The notes beneath the pieces are model-generated. The model saw nothing but the letters and a program-made list of their open reading frames with translations, did no database searches and was not told the origin of the DNA. 64,000 bases of DNA, taken from positions 1 to 64,000 of the forward strand of contig NZ_CACZDK010000005.1 in the NCBI RefSeq assembly GCF_902779965.1, given 5' to 3'. Shown in pieces: positions 18,532 through 26,537 of the stretch. Source of the stretch: Fibrobacter succinogenes (GTDB lineage Bacteria > Fibrobacterota > Fibrobacteria > Fibrobacterales > Fibrobacteraceae). The position numbers and the translations under genes are program-made. The stretch's first letter is position 1; every line of letters begins with the position of its first letter.

Positions 18532-19392
18532 ATGGAAACCAATAAAATCGCAAGAATAAATTCCATTCCCAACAGCGAAATAAAGCAGCGAGCATGGAAC
18601 ATCCTCATGCAAAACCCAAAGAAATCCATACTCTTTATTTTGTTTTATCTCTTTATTGCCATAATAATTTCCATTCCGTTCGATACAAGAATATGGGGAA
18701 TCAACGAATCCTCAGCCCCCATAAAATTCATCTTGGCAAACCTTATTTGTGCAACTCTCTGCTATCTAGTCCTTGCGCCCATCACAGTTGGCTTTTATAA
18801 ATTCTTTCTAGAATGTTCTAGAAACTTTCCAACACCATACTCCGTTCTATTCTTCGGTTATAAAAAATACGTCAGAAACACAATCGCAATTTTATTAATC
18901 GACTTCATATTTTACGGACTATTCGCAATAATAAATGCAGCCTTAGCTATTATATGCTTAATTCTTGCAGCGTTTCTTATTGGAGAAATCAATAGCTCAG
19001 TTCCCATTCTTGTGCTGCTTAGCAACATCCTTTCTTTCTTTGAGATGCCCCTCGACAAAAGCCTCATTTGCATTTTCATAAGTATCGTAGTTATCGCATT
19101 TTCAGTATTTATTTTATACCAAACATTTGCTTTAGCAGAATTTTTCCCATTCGTTCTCGCCGAAGACAACAAGACAGGAGCCACTAAATTACTGAGTTCT
19201 TTTTGGGCGAAATCTTCTCCCTACAACCTCAAAACGATTAACCTTTTTCTCAGTTTCACGGGATGGTGGATACTCGCCATATGCACCTTGGGCATCGCTA
19301 TGTTATGGGTAGGCCCTTATTGGTGTTACGCCAAGACCGAGCTTTACAAAGAAATCACCAGCAAAGAAAAAGCTACAGAAACTTCAGAATAA
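18532..19392 (+). CDS. DUF975-family integral membrane protein
   Basis: A 286-residue membrane protein with about six hydrophobic segments. The layout resembles DUF975 proteins: a short cytoplasmic N-terminus (IKQRAWNILMQNPKKSILFI), paired helices, an acidic loop (FVLAEDNKTGATKLLSSFWA), and the motif GWWILAICTLGIAMLWVGPY close to the C-terminus. Function unknown. A good ribosome-binding site (AAGGAG) lies eight bases upstream. The upstream region has an 18-base sequence (18445-18462) repeated upstream of the cupin gene. A clear terminator follows at 19406. Confidence 0.65.
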   Translation: METNKIARINSIPNSEIKQRAWNILMQNPKKSILFILFYLFIAIIISIPFDTRIWGINESSAPIKFILANLICATLCYLVLAPITVGFYKFFLECSRNFPTPYSVLFFGYKKYVRNTIAILLIDFIFYGLFAIINAALAIICLILAAFLIGEINSSVPILVLLSNILSFFEMPLDKSLICIFISIVVIAFSVFILYQTFALAEFFPFVLAEDNKTGATKLLSSFWAKSSPYNLKTINLFLSFTGWWILAICTLGIAMLWVGPYWCYAKTELYKEITSKEKATETSE

Positions 19393-19405
19393 GTTTATAC
19401 AAAAT

Positions 19406-19437
19406 AGTCTCGCATTAACACGAGACTTTTTATTTTT
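19406..19437 (+). terminator. Terminator after DUF975 gene
   Basis: AGTCTCG (19406-19412) pairs with CGAGACT (19421-19427), followed by TTTTATTTTT. Confidence 0.8.
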
Positions 19438-19441
19438 ACAC

Positions 19442-19726
19442 TTACCTATTCCAGCCGGAATGTCCGTCACCATAAGCAACGCCACCGCCATCATCATCGT
19501 AGCCGCCCAACGACGAAGTGCTTTTCACGCCGAGCCAGCCGCGCATTCTTTTTATTCTCGCTGAGGTCGCTGCGTTTTCCTCCGCGGCATTCTCCTCGCC
19601 GTTCGCGGCATTTTTTGCGGAGACATTCCCTTTGTCATCTTTCGAGGCGCACTTCAAAGCGACATTTTCAGCATGTCCACCCACTTGCAAGCTAGCACCT
19701 TGCGTTTCTTCAAGAATCTCAGCCAT
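19442..19726 (-). CDS. Small acidic/Gly-rich peptide (94 residues), unknown
   Basis: The start is set at 19726 because a strong GGGAGGA ribosome-binding site (19733-19739 on the reverse strand) stands six bases upstream; an upstream in-frame ATG (19792) has none. The product begins MAEILEETQGASLQVGGH, has an Ala/Asn/Glu-rich middle and a basic patch ARIKRMRGWLG, and ends in a Gly/Asp/Tyr/Ser-rich tail (SSLGGYDDDGGGVAYGDGHS then GWNR). There is no signal peptide. The layout, an acidic leader plus a short tail rich in Gly, Ser, Tyr and His, recalls a ribosomally made peptide precursor, but no modifying enzyme is adjacent. A TATATTT box (19759-19765) lies upstream. Confidence 0.6.
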   Translation of the reverse strand: MAEILEETQGASLQVGGHAENVALKCASKDDKGNVSAKNAANGEENAAEENAATSARIKRMRGWLGVKSTSSLGGYDDDGGGVAYGDGHSGWNR

Positions 19727-19758
19727 GTCATTTCCTCCCGCAAAAAATTTTACCTCGA

Positions 19759-19765
19759 AAATATA
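19759..19765 (-). promoter_or_regulatory. TATATTT box upstream of the small-peptide gene
   Basis: The reverse strand reads AGCTATATTTTCGAGG, 33 bases before the start codon at 19726. Confidence 0.35.
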
Positions 19766-19811
19766 GCTATTTACATGATAGCAACAAAGCAAACCACCGT
19801 CTTTAAAAACC

Positions 19812-20333
19812 TCAATGCCCAGAGAACTGCGTCAAAGCCTCCACGCGATATCCCGAAAGTACATCGCGCCCTTTAAGGTCTAAAAGTTCTATGATAAATG
19901 CGCAGCATTCCACTTTGCCGCCCACTTTTTCAATAAGCTGAATTGCAGCACGTGCCGTTCCACCTGTAGCAAGCAAATCATCGATAAGAACAACGCGATC
20001 CCCAGGCTTAATGGCATCTTTGTGAATTTCTATGCAAGCAGAGCCGTACTCCAAATCGTACGTGACACCGACCGTTTCCCGCGGGAGTTTACCTTTTTTG
20101 CGCACAGGCACAAATGGCTTGTGAAATCGTTCCGCAACAGACATGCCAAACAAAAAACCGCGCGCTTCAAGCCCCGCAACAACATCGAACTCTATTTTTT
20201 CAATAACTTTGTAAAGACTATCCATCGTCAACTTGAGTGCATCGGCATTTCCCAAAATCCCCGTAATATCGCGGAAAAGAACCCCAGGCTTCGGAAAATC
20301 AGGAACTGATATAATGTAGTCTTCAATTTTCAT
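19812..20333 (-). CDS. apt: Adenine phosphoribosyltransferase
   Basis: Converts adenine and PRPP to AMP (purine salvage). 173 residues is the standard size. The PRPP-binding motif VVLIDDLLATGGTARAA spans residues 114-130, the N-terminal IISVPDFPKPGVLFRDITGI is diagnostic for Apt, and LEARGFLFG (55-63) is the flexible loop region. A GGAGGGCGG ribosome-binding site is adjacent. It is transcribed divergently from the EF-Tu paralogue; the small-peptide gene follows downstream on the same strand. It links to ahcY through adenine and adenosine recycling, but the two are not in one operon. Confidence 0.96.
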   Translation of the reverse strand: MKIEDYIISVPDFPKPGVLFRDITGILGNADALKLTMDSLYKVIEKIEFDVVAGLEARGFLFGMSVAERFHKPFVPVRKKGKLPRETVGVTYDLEYGSACIEIHKDAIKPGDRVVLIDDLLATGGTARAAIQLIEKVGGKVECCAFIIELLDLKGRDVLSGYRVEALTQFSGH

Positions 20334-20431
20334 GGCGCCCGCCCTCCAACTTTATATAATTAAAATAATTTAAATCAGCACGATGTAAAAGAGCATATAA
20401 GAAAAATAATTTTACATAAAGACATTCTCCT

Positions 20432-20491
20432 TAAATTTGCTCATAATAATATGTACAAAACAAATCACAACTAAATTTAAAAGTTTTGTAC
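20432..20491 (+). promoter_or_regulatory. Promoter box and 9-bp inverted repeat before EF-Tu paralogue
   Basis: TAAATTTG (20432-20439) resembles the Bacteroidetes-type -7 box TAnnTTTG. A perfect inverted repeat GTACAAAAC (20453-20461) and GTTTTGTAC (20483-20491) follows with a 21-base spacer, ending 13 bases before the AAGGAG ribosome-binding site. It could be a leader hairpin or an operator. Confidence 0.45.
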
Positions 20492-20516
20492 TCACGATTT
20501 TATTAAGGAGAAAACA

Positions 20517-21965
20517 ATGGCTAAAGAACGTTTTAAAAGATCCAAACCACATTTCAACCTTGGAATCATCGGCCACGTCGATCATGGCAAAACAACATTG
20601 ATAGCCGCTCTATCCAAAATTTTCGGCACCATATCTAATGGAAATGATCCAGAAGAAAGAGATCGCAACTCCTCACCAAGCCAAATAGAATTTGAAACAG
20701 AAAACCGCCACTACTCTATAGGCAACAACGGATCCCACAGCGATTTTGTGAAGAACATGATAACTGGCGCCGCTCAGATGGATGGCGCAATCCTCGTCGT
20801 TGCAGCACCCGATGGCCCAATGCCGCAAACGCGTGAATACGTTCTGCTAGCACATCAATTAGGCTTAGAAAAAATGGTCGTATTCTTGAACAAGTGCGAC
20901 ATGGTTAACGATCCTGAAATGCTTGAACTCGTAGAACTCGAAATCCGCAACATGCTCTCTCAATATGATTTCGACGGAGATAATACCCCGATTATCCGCG
21001 GATCCGCCCTTAAGGCGCTCGAAGACGATCCCATGTGGAAAAACAAAATCATCGAGCTCATGAACGTTTGCGACACGTATTTACCTCTCAAGGAACCCAA
21101 AGATTTGCCTTTCCTCTTGCCTATCGAAGATGTTTTCAACATCACCGGGCGCGGAACAGTTGTCACCGGACGCGTCAAACGAGGAACCCTACACTTAATG
21201 GACAAAGTCGAACGTGTCGGCATTCGCGAAACTGCAGAATACTTTACCACCGGCATCGAAATGTTCCGCAAGATTCTTGACGAAGCACAAGCCGGCGACA
21301 ATGTAGGTGTACTCCTCCGTGGCGCACAAAAATCAGATTTCGTTCGCGGCATGGTTCTCGCAAAACCGGGATCCATCTTTGCGCATACCAAATTCAGAGG
21401 CCAAATTTACGTGTTAAAAAAGGACGAAGGTGGCCGCCACACACCATTCATGAATGGCTACCGTCCTCAATTTTATTTTTGGTGTTCCGATATTACCGGA
21501 ACCGTCGAGCTCCCCTGCAACGTCGAGATGGTTACTCCTGGCAGCTCCGCAATCATTGACGTACAATTGATAGCCCCTATCGCAATGGAAAAAGGAACTC
21601 AATTCGCCATACGCGAAGGCGGACGCACCGTCGCAAGCGGCACAGTTATTGAATTTCTCGATTACGATATTCCTGCAGACAACAAATTCCTCTTGCAAAT
21701 CGACGAGTCTTACGTCATTATTGGTCGAGGACTCTGTGTTACTGGAACTATTAAAAAAGGAACCATCCGCCTAAACGACAAGGTTAAAGGCGCAGGACTA
21801 CAAGCAAGTAAATCATACATTGTTACGGGCATTTCTCTCATCAACTCGACAAATGCAGTTAGCAATGTTAGCGAAGCACGCGCTGATGATAAAGTAAGTA
21901 TTTTGCTCAGAGGTGCAACAAAGGCTGAAATTAGCGGCGAAAAATATCTCATCTCCGTAAATTAA
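20517..21965 (+). CDS. Divergent EF-Tu paralogue lacking switch motifs, with extra domain II
   Basis: 482 residues, ~85 longer than EF-Tu. Domain order: G domain (1-~195), EF-Tu domain II (~197-296), domain III (~297-385), and an added C-terminal domain (~388-482) that aligns with domain II ([20 protein letters not shown] against [20 protein letters not shown]; also [16 protein letters not shown] against [16 protein letters not shown]). The P-loop GHVDHGKT (19-26), NKCD (125-128) and GSALKAL (162-168) remain. Switch I has lost RGITIN and is about ten residues shorter; DCPGHAD is replaced by NNGSHSD (70-76), so the Mg-coordinating Asp and the Gly of DxxG are gone while the catalytic-position His (H74) stays. 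Strong ribosome-binding site AAGGAG. Probably binds guanine nucleotide but cannot switch normally; role unknown. Confidence 0.85.
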   Translation: MAKERFKRSKPHFNLGIIGHVDHGKTTLIAALSKIFGTISNGNDPEERDRNSSPSQIEFETENRHYSIGNNGSHSDFVKNMITGAAQMDGAILVVAAPDGPMPQTREYVLLAHQLGLEKMVVFLNKCDMVNDPEMLELVELEIRNMLSQYDFDGDNTPIIRGSALKALEDDPMWKNKIIELMNVCDTYLPLKEPKDLPFLLPIEDVFNITGRGTVVTGRVKRGTLHLMDKVERVGIRETAEYFTTGIEMFRKILDEAQAGDNVGVLLRGAQKSDFVRGMVLAKPGSIFAHTKFRGQIYVLKKDEGGRHTPFMNGYRPQFYFWCSDITGTVELPCNVEMVTPGSSAIIDVQLIAPIAMEKGTQFAIREGGRTVASGTVIEFLDYDIPADNKFLLQIDESYVIIGRGLCVTGTIKKGTIRLNDKVKGAGLQASKSYIVTGISLINSTNAVSNVSEARADDKVSILLRGATKAEISGEKYLISVN

Positions 21966-21986
21966 ATCTCCATATAAGAAACACAG

Positions 21987-22016
21987 CTCCCTTGGTGTAA
22001 TGCCGAGGGAGTTTTT
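21987..22016 (+). terminator. Terminator after the EF-Tu paralogue
   Basis: CTCCCTTGG (21987-21995) pairs with CCGAGGGAG (22003-22011), one G-U, followed by TTTTT. Confidence 0.8.
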
Positions 22017-22140
22017 CGCAATTTTATACAATTTTTTTCGAAGTTCCTTTTATAGAATACGGGTACAACCGCGGCGCAATTTCGACAAGCATCGCAAACT
22101 TTCAAAATCGCGCCACACAATCGAATAAAAGGAATACAAT

Positions 22141-22530
22141 ATGGAAAAAGAACTTTTTGAAAAATTCAACAACGGCGAACTCAGACTCCCCAGCAACACA
22201 AAAGCATTCAAGGATATCGCCTGGAGCAAGCACCCGACTTTTGAAGGAGTCGAACTCAAGCACATCATCACCTCGAAAGAAACTGGCGGCACATTCAGCT
22301 ACCACCTCGTTCGCATCGCACCAAATAAAAGCATCAAGAATCACATTCACGAAACGCAACTCGAAACTCACGAAATCATCGCTGGGAGCGGCGTGTGCAT
22401 AAATGACGGCGTCAAACTCGATTACGTCCCAGGCGTGATTTCGATTATGCCCGCAAAAATTCCCCACGAAGTAAACGCAGGCGACGAAGGGCTTTACATG
22501 TTCGCAAAATTCATTCCCGCGCTATGTTAA
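22141..22530 (+). CDS. Small cupin-domain protein
   Basis: A 129-residue single-domain cupin. Metal-binding motif 1 is visible as HIHETQLETHEIIAGSG (HxH, then E, then G), and motif 2 as PGVISIMPAKIPHEV with a His. Such small cupins bind metals or small ligands and may be isomerases, dioxygenases or sensors; the substrate cannot be told. An AAAGGA ribosome-binding site lies upstream. The gene is convergent with a cupin-AraC regulator whose stop lies 52 bases away, so the pair may be functionally related. The upstream region shares an 18-base sequence with that of the DUF975 gene. Confidence 0.75.
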   Translation: MEKELFEKFNNGELRLPSNTKAFKDIAWSKHPTFEGVELKHIITSKETGGTFSYHLVRIAPNKSIKNHIHETQLETHEIIAGSGVCINDGVKLDYVPGVISIMPAKIPHEVNAGDEGLYMFAKFIPALC

Positions 22531-22581
22531 AGATGGCGCCCCAGAACAAGTCCGGGGTGACAAAGAGGCCGTCATGACGAT

Positions 22582-23211
22582 TTAGGCATTATTTGATGCG
22601 GGTTTCACGGCCCGCTTATATTCTTTAGGCGAGAGCCCAACTAATTTTTTAAAGCAACGGTCCATGTGACTTTGGTCGTAAAATCCGGCATCGTAAGTCA
22701 CTTCGGACGCGCTTCTTTCGGCAAGCAGTTTTTGCGCCTTGCGGACTTTGCATTGCATCTGGAACTGGTGCGGCGTAAGCCCGAATGCCTTTTTAAATTC
22801 CCGAATCATGTAGAACGGGCTGATGCAAGAATCATGCGCCATCTGTTCAATCAAATAGATGTTCTCGGGATTTTCGAGAATGCTTTTGCGCAACTCATTC
22901 AAGCGAGCAACAGCATTTTCATAATCGCCCGCACTTTTCGATTCATCGACTTTTATGCACAACACAACCATCGAATAGCTTCGCCCATCGAACGTCTTGA
23001 TTTCGTGCAATACGTTCGGCGGAATCTGGAACTTATCGCCGGCACTGTAAATTTCCGCAACCCCGTTCATCACCAAGCAAACCGACCCTTCTTCGATATA
23101 GCCGACAGTCAAATGATCCGTATGCGTATGCGACGGATACGACTTTTGCCAATCCTTATAGCGCACGCATTCAATTTGATCATTCTTTTTACTGTACGAA
23201 ATTTCGGGCAT
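22582..23211 (-). CDS. AraC-family transcriptional regulator with cupin sensor
   Basis: 209 residues: an N-terminal cupin-like ligand domain (SHTHTDHLTVGYIEEGSVCL then MNG, and FQIPPNVLHEI) and a C-terminal AraC double helix-turn-helix (~110-205; ISPFYMIREFKKAFGLTPHQ then FQMQCKVRKAQKLL, and FYDQSHMDRCFKKLVGLSP then KEYKR). The second helix-turn-helix contains the GF.DQSHF-like signature with H retained. A local activator is the usual role of such proteins; the neighbouring convergent cupin gene is a plausible but unproven target. It lies downstream of the vWA gene but is separated from it by a strong terminator hairpin (23241-23295). Confidence 0.9.
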   Translation of the reverse strand: MPEISYSKKNDQIECVRYKDWQKSYPSHTHTDHLTVGYIEEGSVCLVMNGVAEIYSAGDKFQIPPNVLHEIKTFDGRSYSMVVLCIKVDESKSAGDYENAVARLNELRKSILENPENIYLIEQMAHDSCISPFYMIREFKKAFGLTPHQFQMQCKVRKAQKLLAERSASEVTYDAGFYDQSHMDRCFKKLVGLSPKEYKRAVKPASNNA

Positions 23212-23240
23212 CAGCGCAAATTATAGCAATTGATACTGCA

Positions 23241-23295
23241 TTATAAAAAAAGATGCCCGTTGTCTTTCCGAACTTATTTCGAGACAATCGGGCAT
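23241..23295 (-). terminator. Terminator of the vWA-protein gene
   Basis: On the reverse strand ATGCCCGATTGTCT (23295-23282) pairs with AGACAACGGGCAT (one bulged base), followed by CTTTTTTTATAA. It separates the vWA gene from araC. Confidence 0.75.
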
Positions 23296-23363
23296 GCAAA
23301 GGTTCAGTTTATTTTTATCCGTCCTAATTTATCTTTCATATTTATCGATCGTTAGTCACCTCC

Positions 23364-25079
23364 TTACTTAACATATTTCTTGATAAGCCTAATCATGATA
23401 TCCGTAAGGCTTTCCACATTGTAATTACCTACAGATGCCTTGATGTGAGAATTTCCAATGCCGCTGTCATCCGTGAGGAACACATAGGTGCCACCCGTAG
23501 CAACATCAAAGAATCTCAACATAAATTCCGTATCCTTATCCACACCGCTAGCCGCCACCGGAATCAACTTGATGCCATGTTTTGCATAGAGCATGATGGA
23601 TTCCTGAAGGCTTTCGATGATATCATTCTCATGATGCGCAGGAGCATCAAGAATGAGGAACGCAATGCGTGCGCGGGCCGATCCATTCCAGGAAAGATCC
23701 TGCAGCGAAGCCTCAAGCGCAGAATGGACAGCTTCAGGATAATCGCCACCGCCAGAAGCGCTCTGTTCCGAAACAAAATCCTGCGTTTCAGAAGCATCAT
23801 CAGTAAAGTCGCTAGCACGCGTCAGGTAAGCATCTCCTTCATCACGGTAAAACAGAGCTGCCGTGCGCAAAGCCACCTTGCTTTCCGAACTTGCATGGTC
23901 AATAATGTAACTGAGATCAGACTTGAGGAATTTAATTTCATCGCTCATGGAACCCGTTGCATCCACGATGAATGCAACATCGGCTTTTGCTTTCGGGTGC
24001 CTGATTTCATCATCGACCACAACGTTGACATTAAATTTTTTGTCACCCATAGTGGTGAGCTTTACAGATTCCTTTACCCAGTCACCATCGACCTTCAATG
24101 AGTATTCCTTAGCATTGGGTTTCTTGGAGCGATCTTTAAACAAGTTTATCCAGCAGTATGCATACCCGGCATTATCTGTCTTGGTTGCAAATTCCTTTGA
24201 ATTGCTGTTAAAGAGTTCCACGTCAACATTGGCGATACCGACCCTGTTGCCATCAACCACTCTTACCACTACGAGATTTTTCGGATAAAATTTCCAGTAA
24301 TCGGTCTTCCCACTATAATCGTCATCATCGAGAAGATTTGTCCAAAACTTCCAATTGTCCAAATCGTTCCACTCGCCTGCAGTGAGCAATCCAGCCCTTC
24401 GGCTTTCATTCCTGCCACTATGCCTTCTTCTATAAGTAGGCTCATCGTCGCGTTCAACAACACGTTCATAGCGTTCAGAAACTCGAACCTTGCTTTTTTT
24501 CAGAGAGGGTTCATCTCGTGCTACTCCCATATCAATAGATCTTGATGTTGTTCTAGTTTTCGCTTTAGAAGATCTTATACCTGAAGCGCTACCTCCAAGC
24601 AGTCCCGCTAAACCATCTCCAATACCGCCTGAACCAGCAGCAACATAACCTTCGTTAAAACCGCCAGATCCACGTCTACCGCCAAGTACTGTTTTTCCCG
24701 ATGTAGAAAGACCGCTTACGCTTTTCATTACTTTATCTATATCTTTTGTAAATTTAGCTTCTCCAGAAACAGGTCTTGAAGCCAACATTTTTAGCACTCC
24801 GCGATCAAGAGACGCCTTTGGCATCCCTTTAGAGCCATGATCCTTCGCACGTTCCGAATGATCCGATGTAGTGGTCGATAAAAACGATGCTGACTCTTCA
24901 ATGGATTCACTTTCATCGGCACGTTTTGCAACTTCCGTGCGACCATCATCAGACTCATCAACTTCTGTAGTTTTGCCGTCAGTTGTTTTTTTACTTTCGC
25001 TCTCACCGCCGCTAAAGATAAAGAGAATGGCGCCAGCAAAAGCTACGATTGCAATAAGAATGAACAGTTTGTTTTTCAT
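23364..25079 (-). CDS. Membrane-anchored von Willebrand factor A domain protein
   Basis: 571 residues. An N-terminal membrane anchor (LFILIAIVAFAGAILFIFSG) is followed by ~110 residues of charged, disordered sequence, a Gly-rich stretch (~133-165, with GSGGIGDGLAGLLGGSASGI) resembling those of AgmX/TonB-like envelope proteins, an Arg-rich segment, a carboxypeptidase-regulatory-like beta domain (~265-345, VVVRVVDGNRVGIANVDVEL) and a vWA domain (~360-571). The MIDAS motif is DATGSMSDE with a later SASGGGDYPEAV segment, so metal binding is likely. Such proteins mediate contacts in the periplasm or at the surface. Ribosome-binding site GGGAGGA five bases upstream. Monocistronic; terminator at 23241-23295. 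Confidence 0.8.
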   Translation of the reverse strand: MKNKLFILIAIVAFAGAILFIFSGGESESKKTTDGKTTEVDESDDGRTEVAKRADESESIEESASFLSTTTSDHSERAKDHGSKGMPKASLDRGVLKMLASRPVSGEAKFTKDIDKVMKSVSGLSTSGKTVLGGRRGSGGFNEGYVAAGSGGIGDGLAGLLGGSASGIRSSKAKTRTTSRSIDMGVARDEPSLKKSKVRVSERYERVVERDDEPTYRRRHSGRNESRRAGLLTAGEWNDLDNWKFWTNLLDDDDYSGKTDYWKFYPKNLVVVRVVDGNRVGIANVDVELFNSNSKEFATKTDNAGYAYCWINLFKDRSKKPNAKEYSLKVDGDWVKESVKLTTMGDKKFNVNVVVDDEIRHPKAKADVAFIVDATGSMSDEIKFLKSDLSYIIDHASSESKVALRTAALFYRDEGDAYLTRASDFTDDASETQDFVSEQSASGGGDYPEAVHSALEASLQDLSWNGSARARIAFLILDAPAHHENDIIESLQESIMLYAKHGIKLIPVAASGVDKDTEFMLRFFDVATGGTYVFLTDDSGIGNSHIKASVGNYNVESLTDIMIRLIKKYVK

Positions 25080-25251
25080 GATGTCCTCCCTTGTTTTTCC
25101 TTCAAACTAGCACATTCGATTTTGCGAAACCAGCGATTTTGCAAAGAAGGCGGATAAATGATTTTTACATTTTTCATTGTAATTTTTTTGTCATTTAATA
25201 ACACAATTCCTTTACACAATCAGTCCCCTAGCAAAGTCTCTCCAAATTATC

Positions 25252-25259
25252 TATTTTTG
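25252..25259 (+). promoter_or_regulatory. TATTTTTG box before the SGNH gene
   Basis: TATTTTTG matches TAnnTTTG and is followed by GCTCG; it lies 28 bases before the ATG at 25288. The same TATTTTTGC occurs at 52168. Confidence 0.35.
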
Positions 25260-25287
25260 CTCGTCGTCCATTTTTCGCGGAGTAGCT

Positions 25288-26499
25288 ATGTCAAAAGAAT
25301 TTTCGAAATGGGTTGCCTGCTGGGGTAACGCCACATCCATCACAGACCGGAAAGAAGCAACATACGCCAAGGATTTAATGCTCCGCTATCCGATTCGCGC
25401 CTGCTTTTCGGGGAACAAATTGCGATTCCATTTTTCGAACCTCACCGGCACAGAACCGGTGACCATCAGCGAAGCATATGTCGCCAAATCCGCGCAGCCC
25501 CAAACGGCAAACGCACAGTCCGCAGCCACAGTCGCCGCGCAGTCTATAACCGCGCCATCTTCGAATTACATTCCGACTGCGATTACTTTTAGCGGCAAGC
25601 AATCCGCCACAATCCCTGCCGGCGAAGAAATCTTGAGTGATGAAATTTTATTCAATGTAACCGCAGGCGAAACATTTGACGTGAGCCTTTACTTTGCAAA
25701 TTTCACACAAATGAACGCAGGCACGGCCATCACGGGACCGCTTTCGGGTGGCAAGTACAGCTATGGCAACTTCGCAAAATCTGCAACCCTCCCTGACGAC
25801 CTCACGCGCAAAACAAACTGGATTTACTTCCTCAATACAATCGATATTTTCACCGAAGAAAAAAACTTTGCGCTAGTGTGCTTCGGCGATTCCATCACCG
25901 CGCAAGACTGGCCCGATTACCTCACACTCCGCTGCGCCCGCGAAGGATTCAACAATGTCGCCATCATCCGCCGCGCCGTGAGCGGCACTCGCATTTTACG
26001 CGAATACAGCTGCATCACCTACGCTGCATACGGCCTTAAAGGCGCCACACGCTTCCCCATCGAAATGAATGTTGCTGGCGCCCGCGCGGTTATCGTACAA
26101 CACGGCATCAACGACATCATCCACCCCGTCGGCGTTGAAGTCAACAAATTCCGCCCCTGGAGCGACATGCCCACAGCAGACGACCTCATCAACGGCGTCC
26201 GCACACTTTACATCACGCATGCACGCAAGCTCGGTCTCAAGATTTACAGCGGCACGCTCCTCCCGATTTACGGCTGGCGCACCTACAACGAGAACCGCGA
26301 TATCATCCGCACGGCATTCAACGAATGGCTCCGCACCGCACCCGATTTCGATGGTTGTGTTGACTTCGATAAAGCCGTCCGCGGTCACGACGATCCCAAA
26401 CGATTCAGCAACGGTTTTGATTCCGGCGACCATCTGCACCCCAGCGCCAAAGCATACGAGGCCATGGCTGAATGCGTCCCCGAAGAATTGTTGAAATAA
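25288..26499 (+). CDS. SGNH/GDSL-family hydrolase (probable carbohydrate esterase)
   Basis: 403 residues, no signal peptide visible. The C-terminal ~210 residues form an SGNH hydrolase: block I CFGDSITAQDW (nucleophile Ser in GDS), block II AVSGTRIL (Gly), block III VIVQHGINDI (GxND), block V SGDHLHPSAKAYEAM (DxxH). The N-terminal ~190 residues form a beta-rich domain (ACFSGNKLRFHFSNLTGTEP) common in such esterases. Likely deacetylates a sugar or polysaccharide, which would fit a fibre-degrading organism, but the substrate is inferred. Start at 25288 with GGAG six bases upstream. The ImmA-like gene follows 38 bases downstream. Confidence 0.85.
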   Translation: MSKEFSKWVACWGNATSITDRKEATYAKDLMLRYPIRACFSGNKLRFHFSNLTGTEPVTISEAYVAKSAQPQTANAQSAATVAAQSITAPSSNYIPTAITFSGKQSATIPAGEEILSDEILFNVTAGETFDVSLYFANFTQMNAGTAITGPLSGGKYSYGNFAKSATLPDDLTRKTNWIYFLNTIDIFTEEKNFALVCFGDSITAQDWPDYLTLRCAREGFNNVAIIRRAVSGTRILREYSCITYAAYGLKGATRFPIEMNVAGARAVIVQHGINDIIHPVGVEVNKFRPWSDMPTADDLINGVRTLYITHARKLGLKIYSGTLLPIYGWRTYNENRDIIRTAFNEWLRTAPDFDGCVDFDKAVRGHDDPKRFSNGFDSGDHLHPSAKAYEAMAECVPEELLK

Positions 26500-26537
26500 A
26501 TTTGTCCATAAGGACGTTAATTATTTATTTTTAGAAT

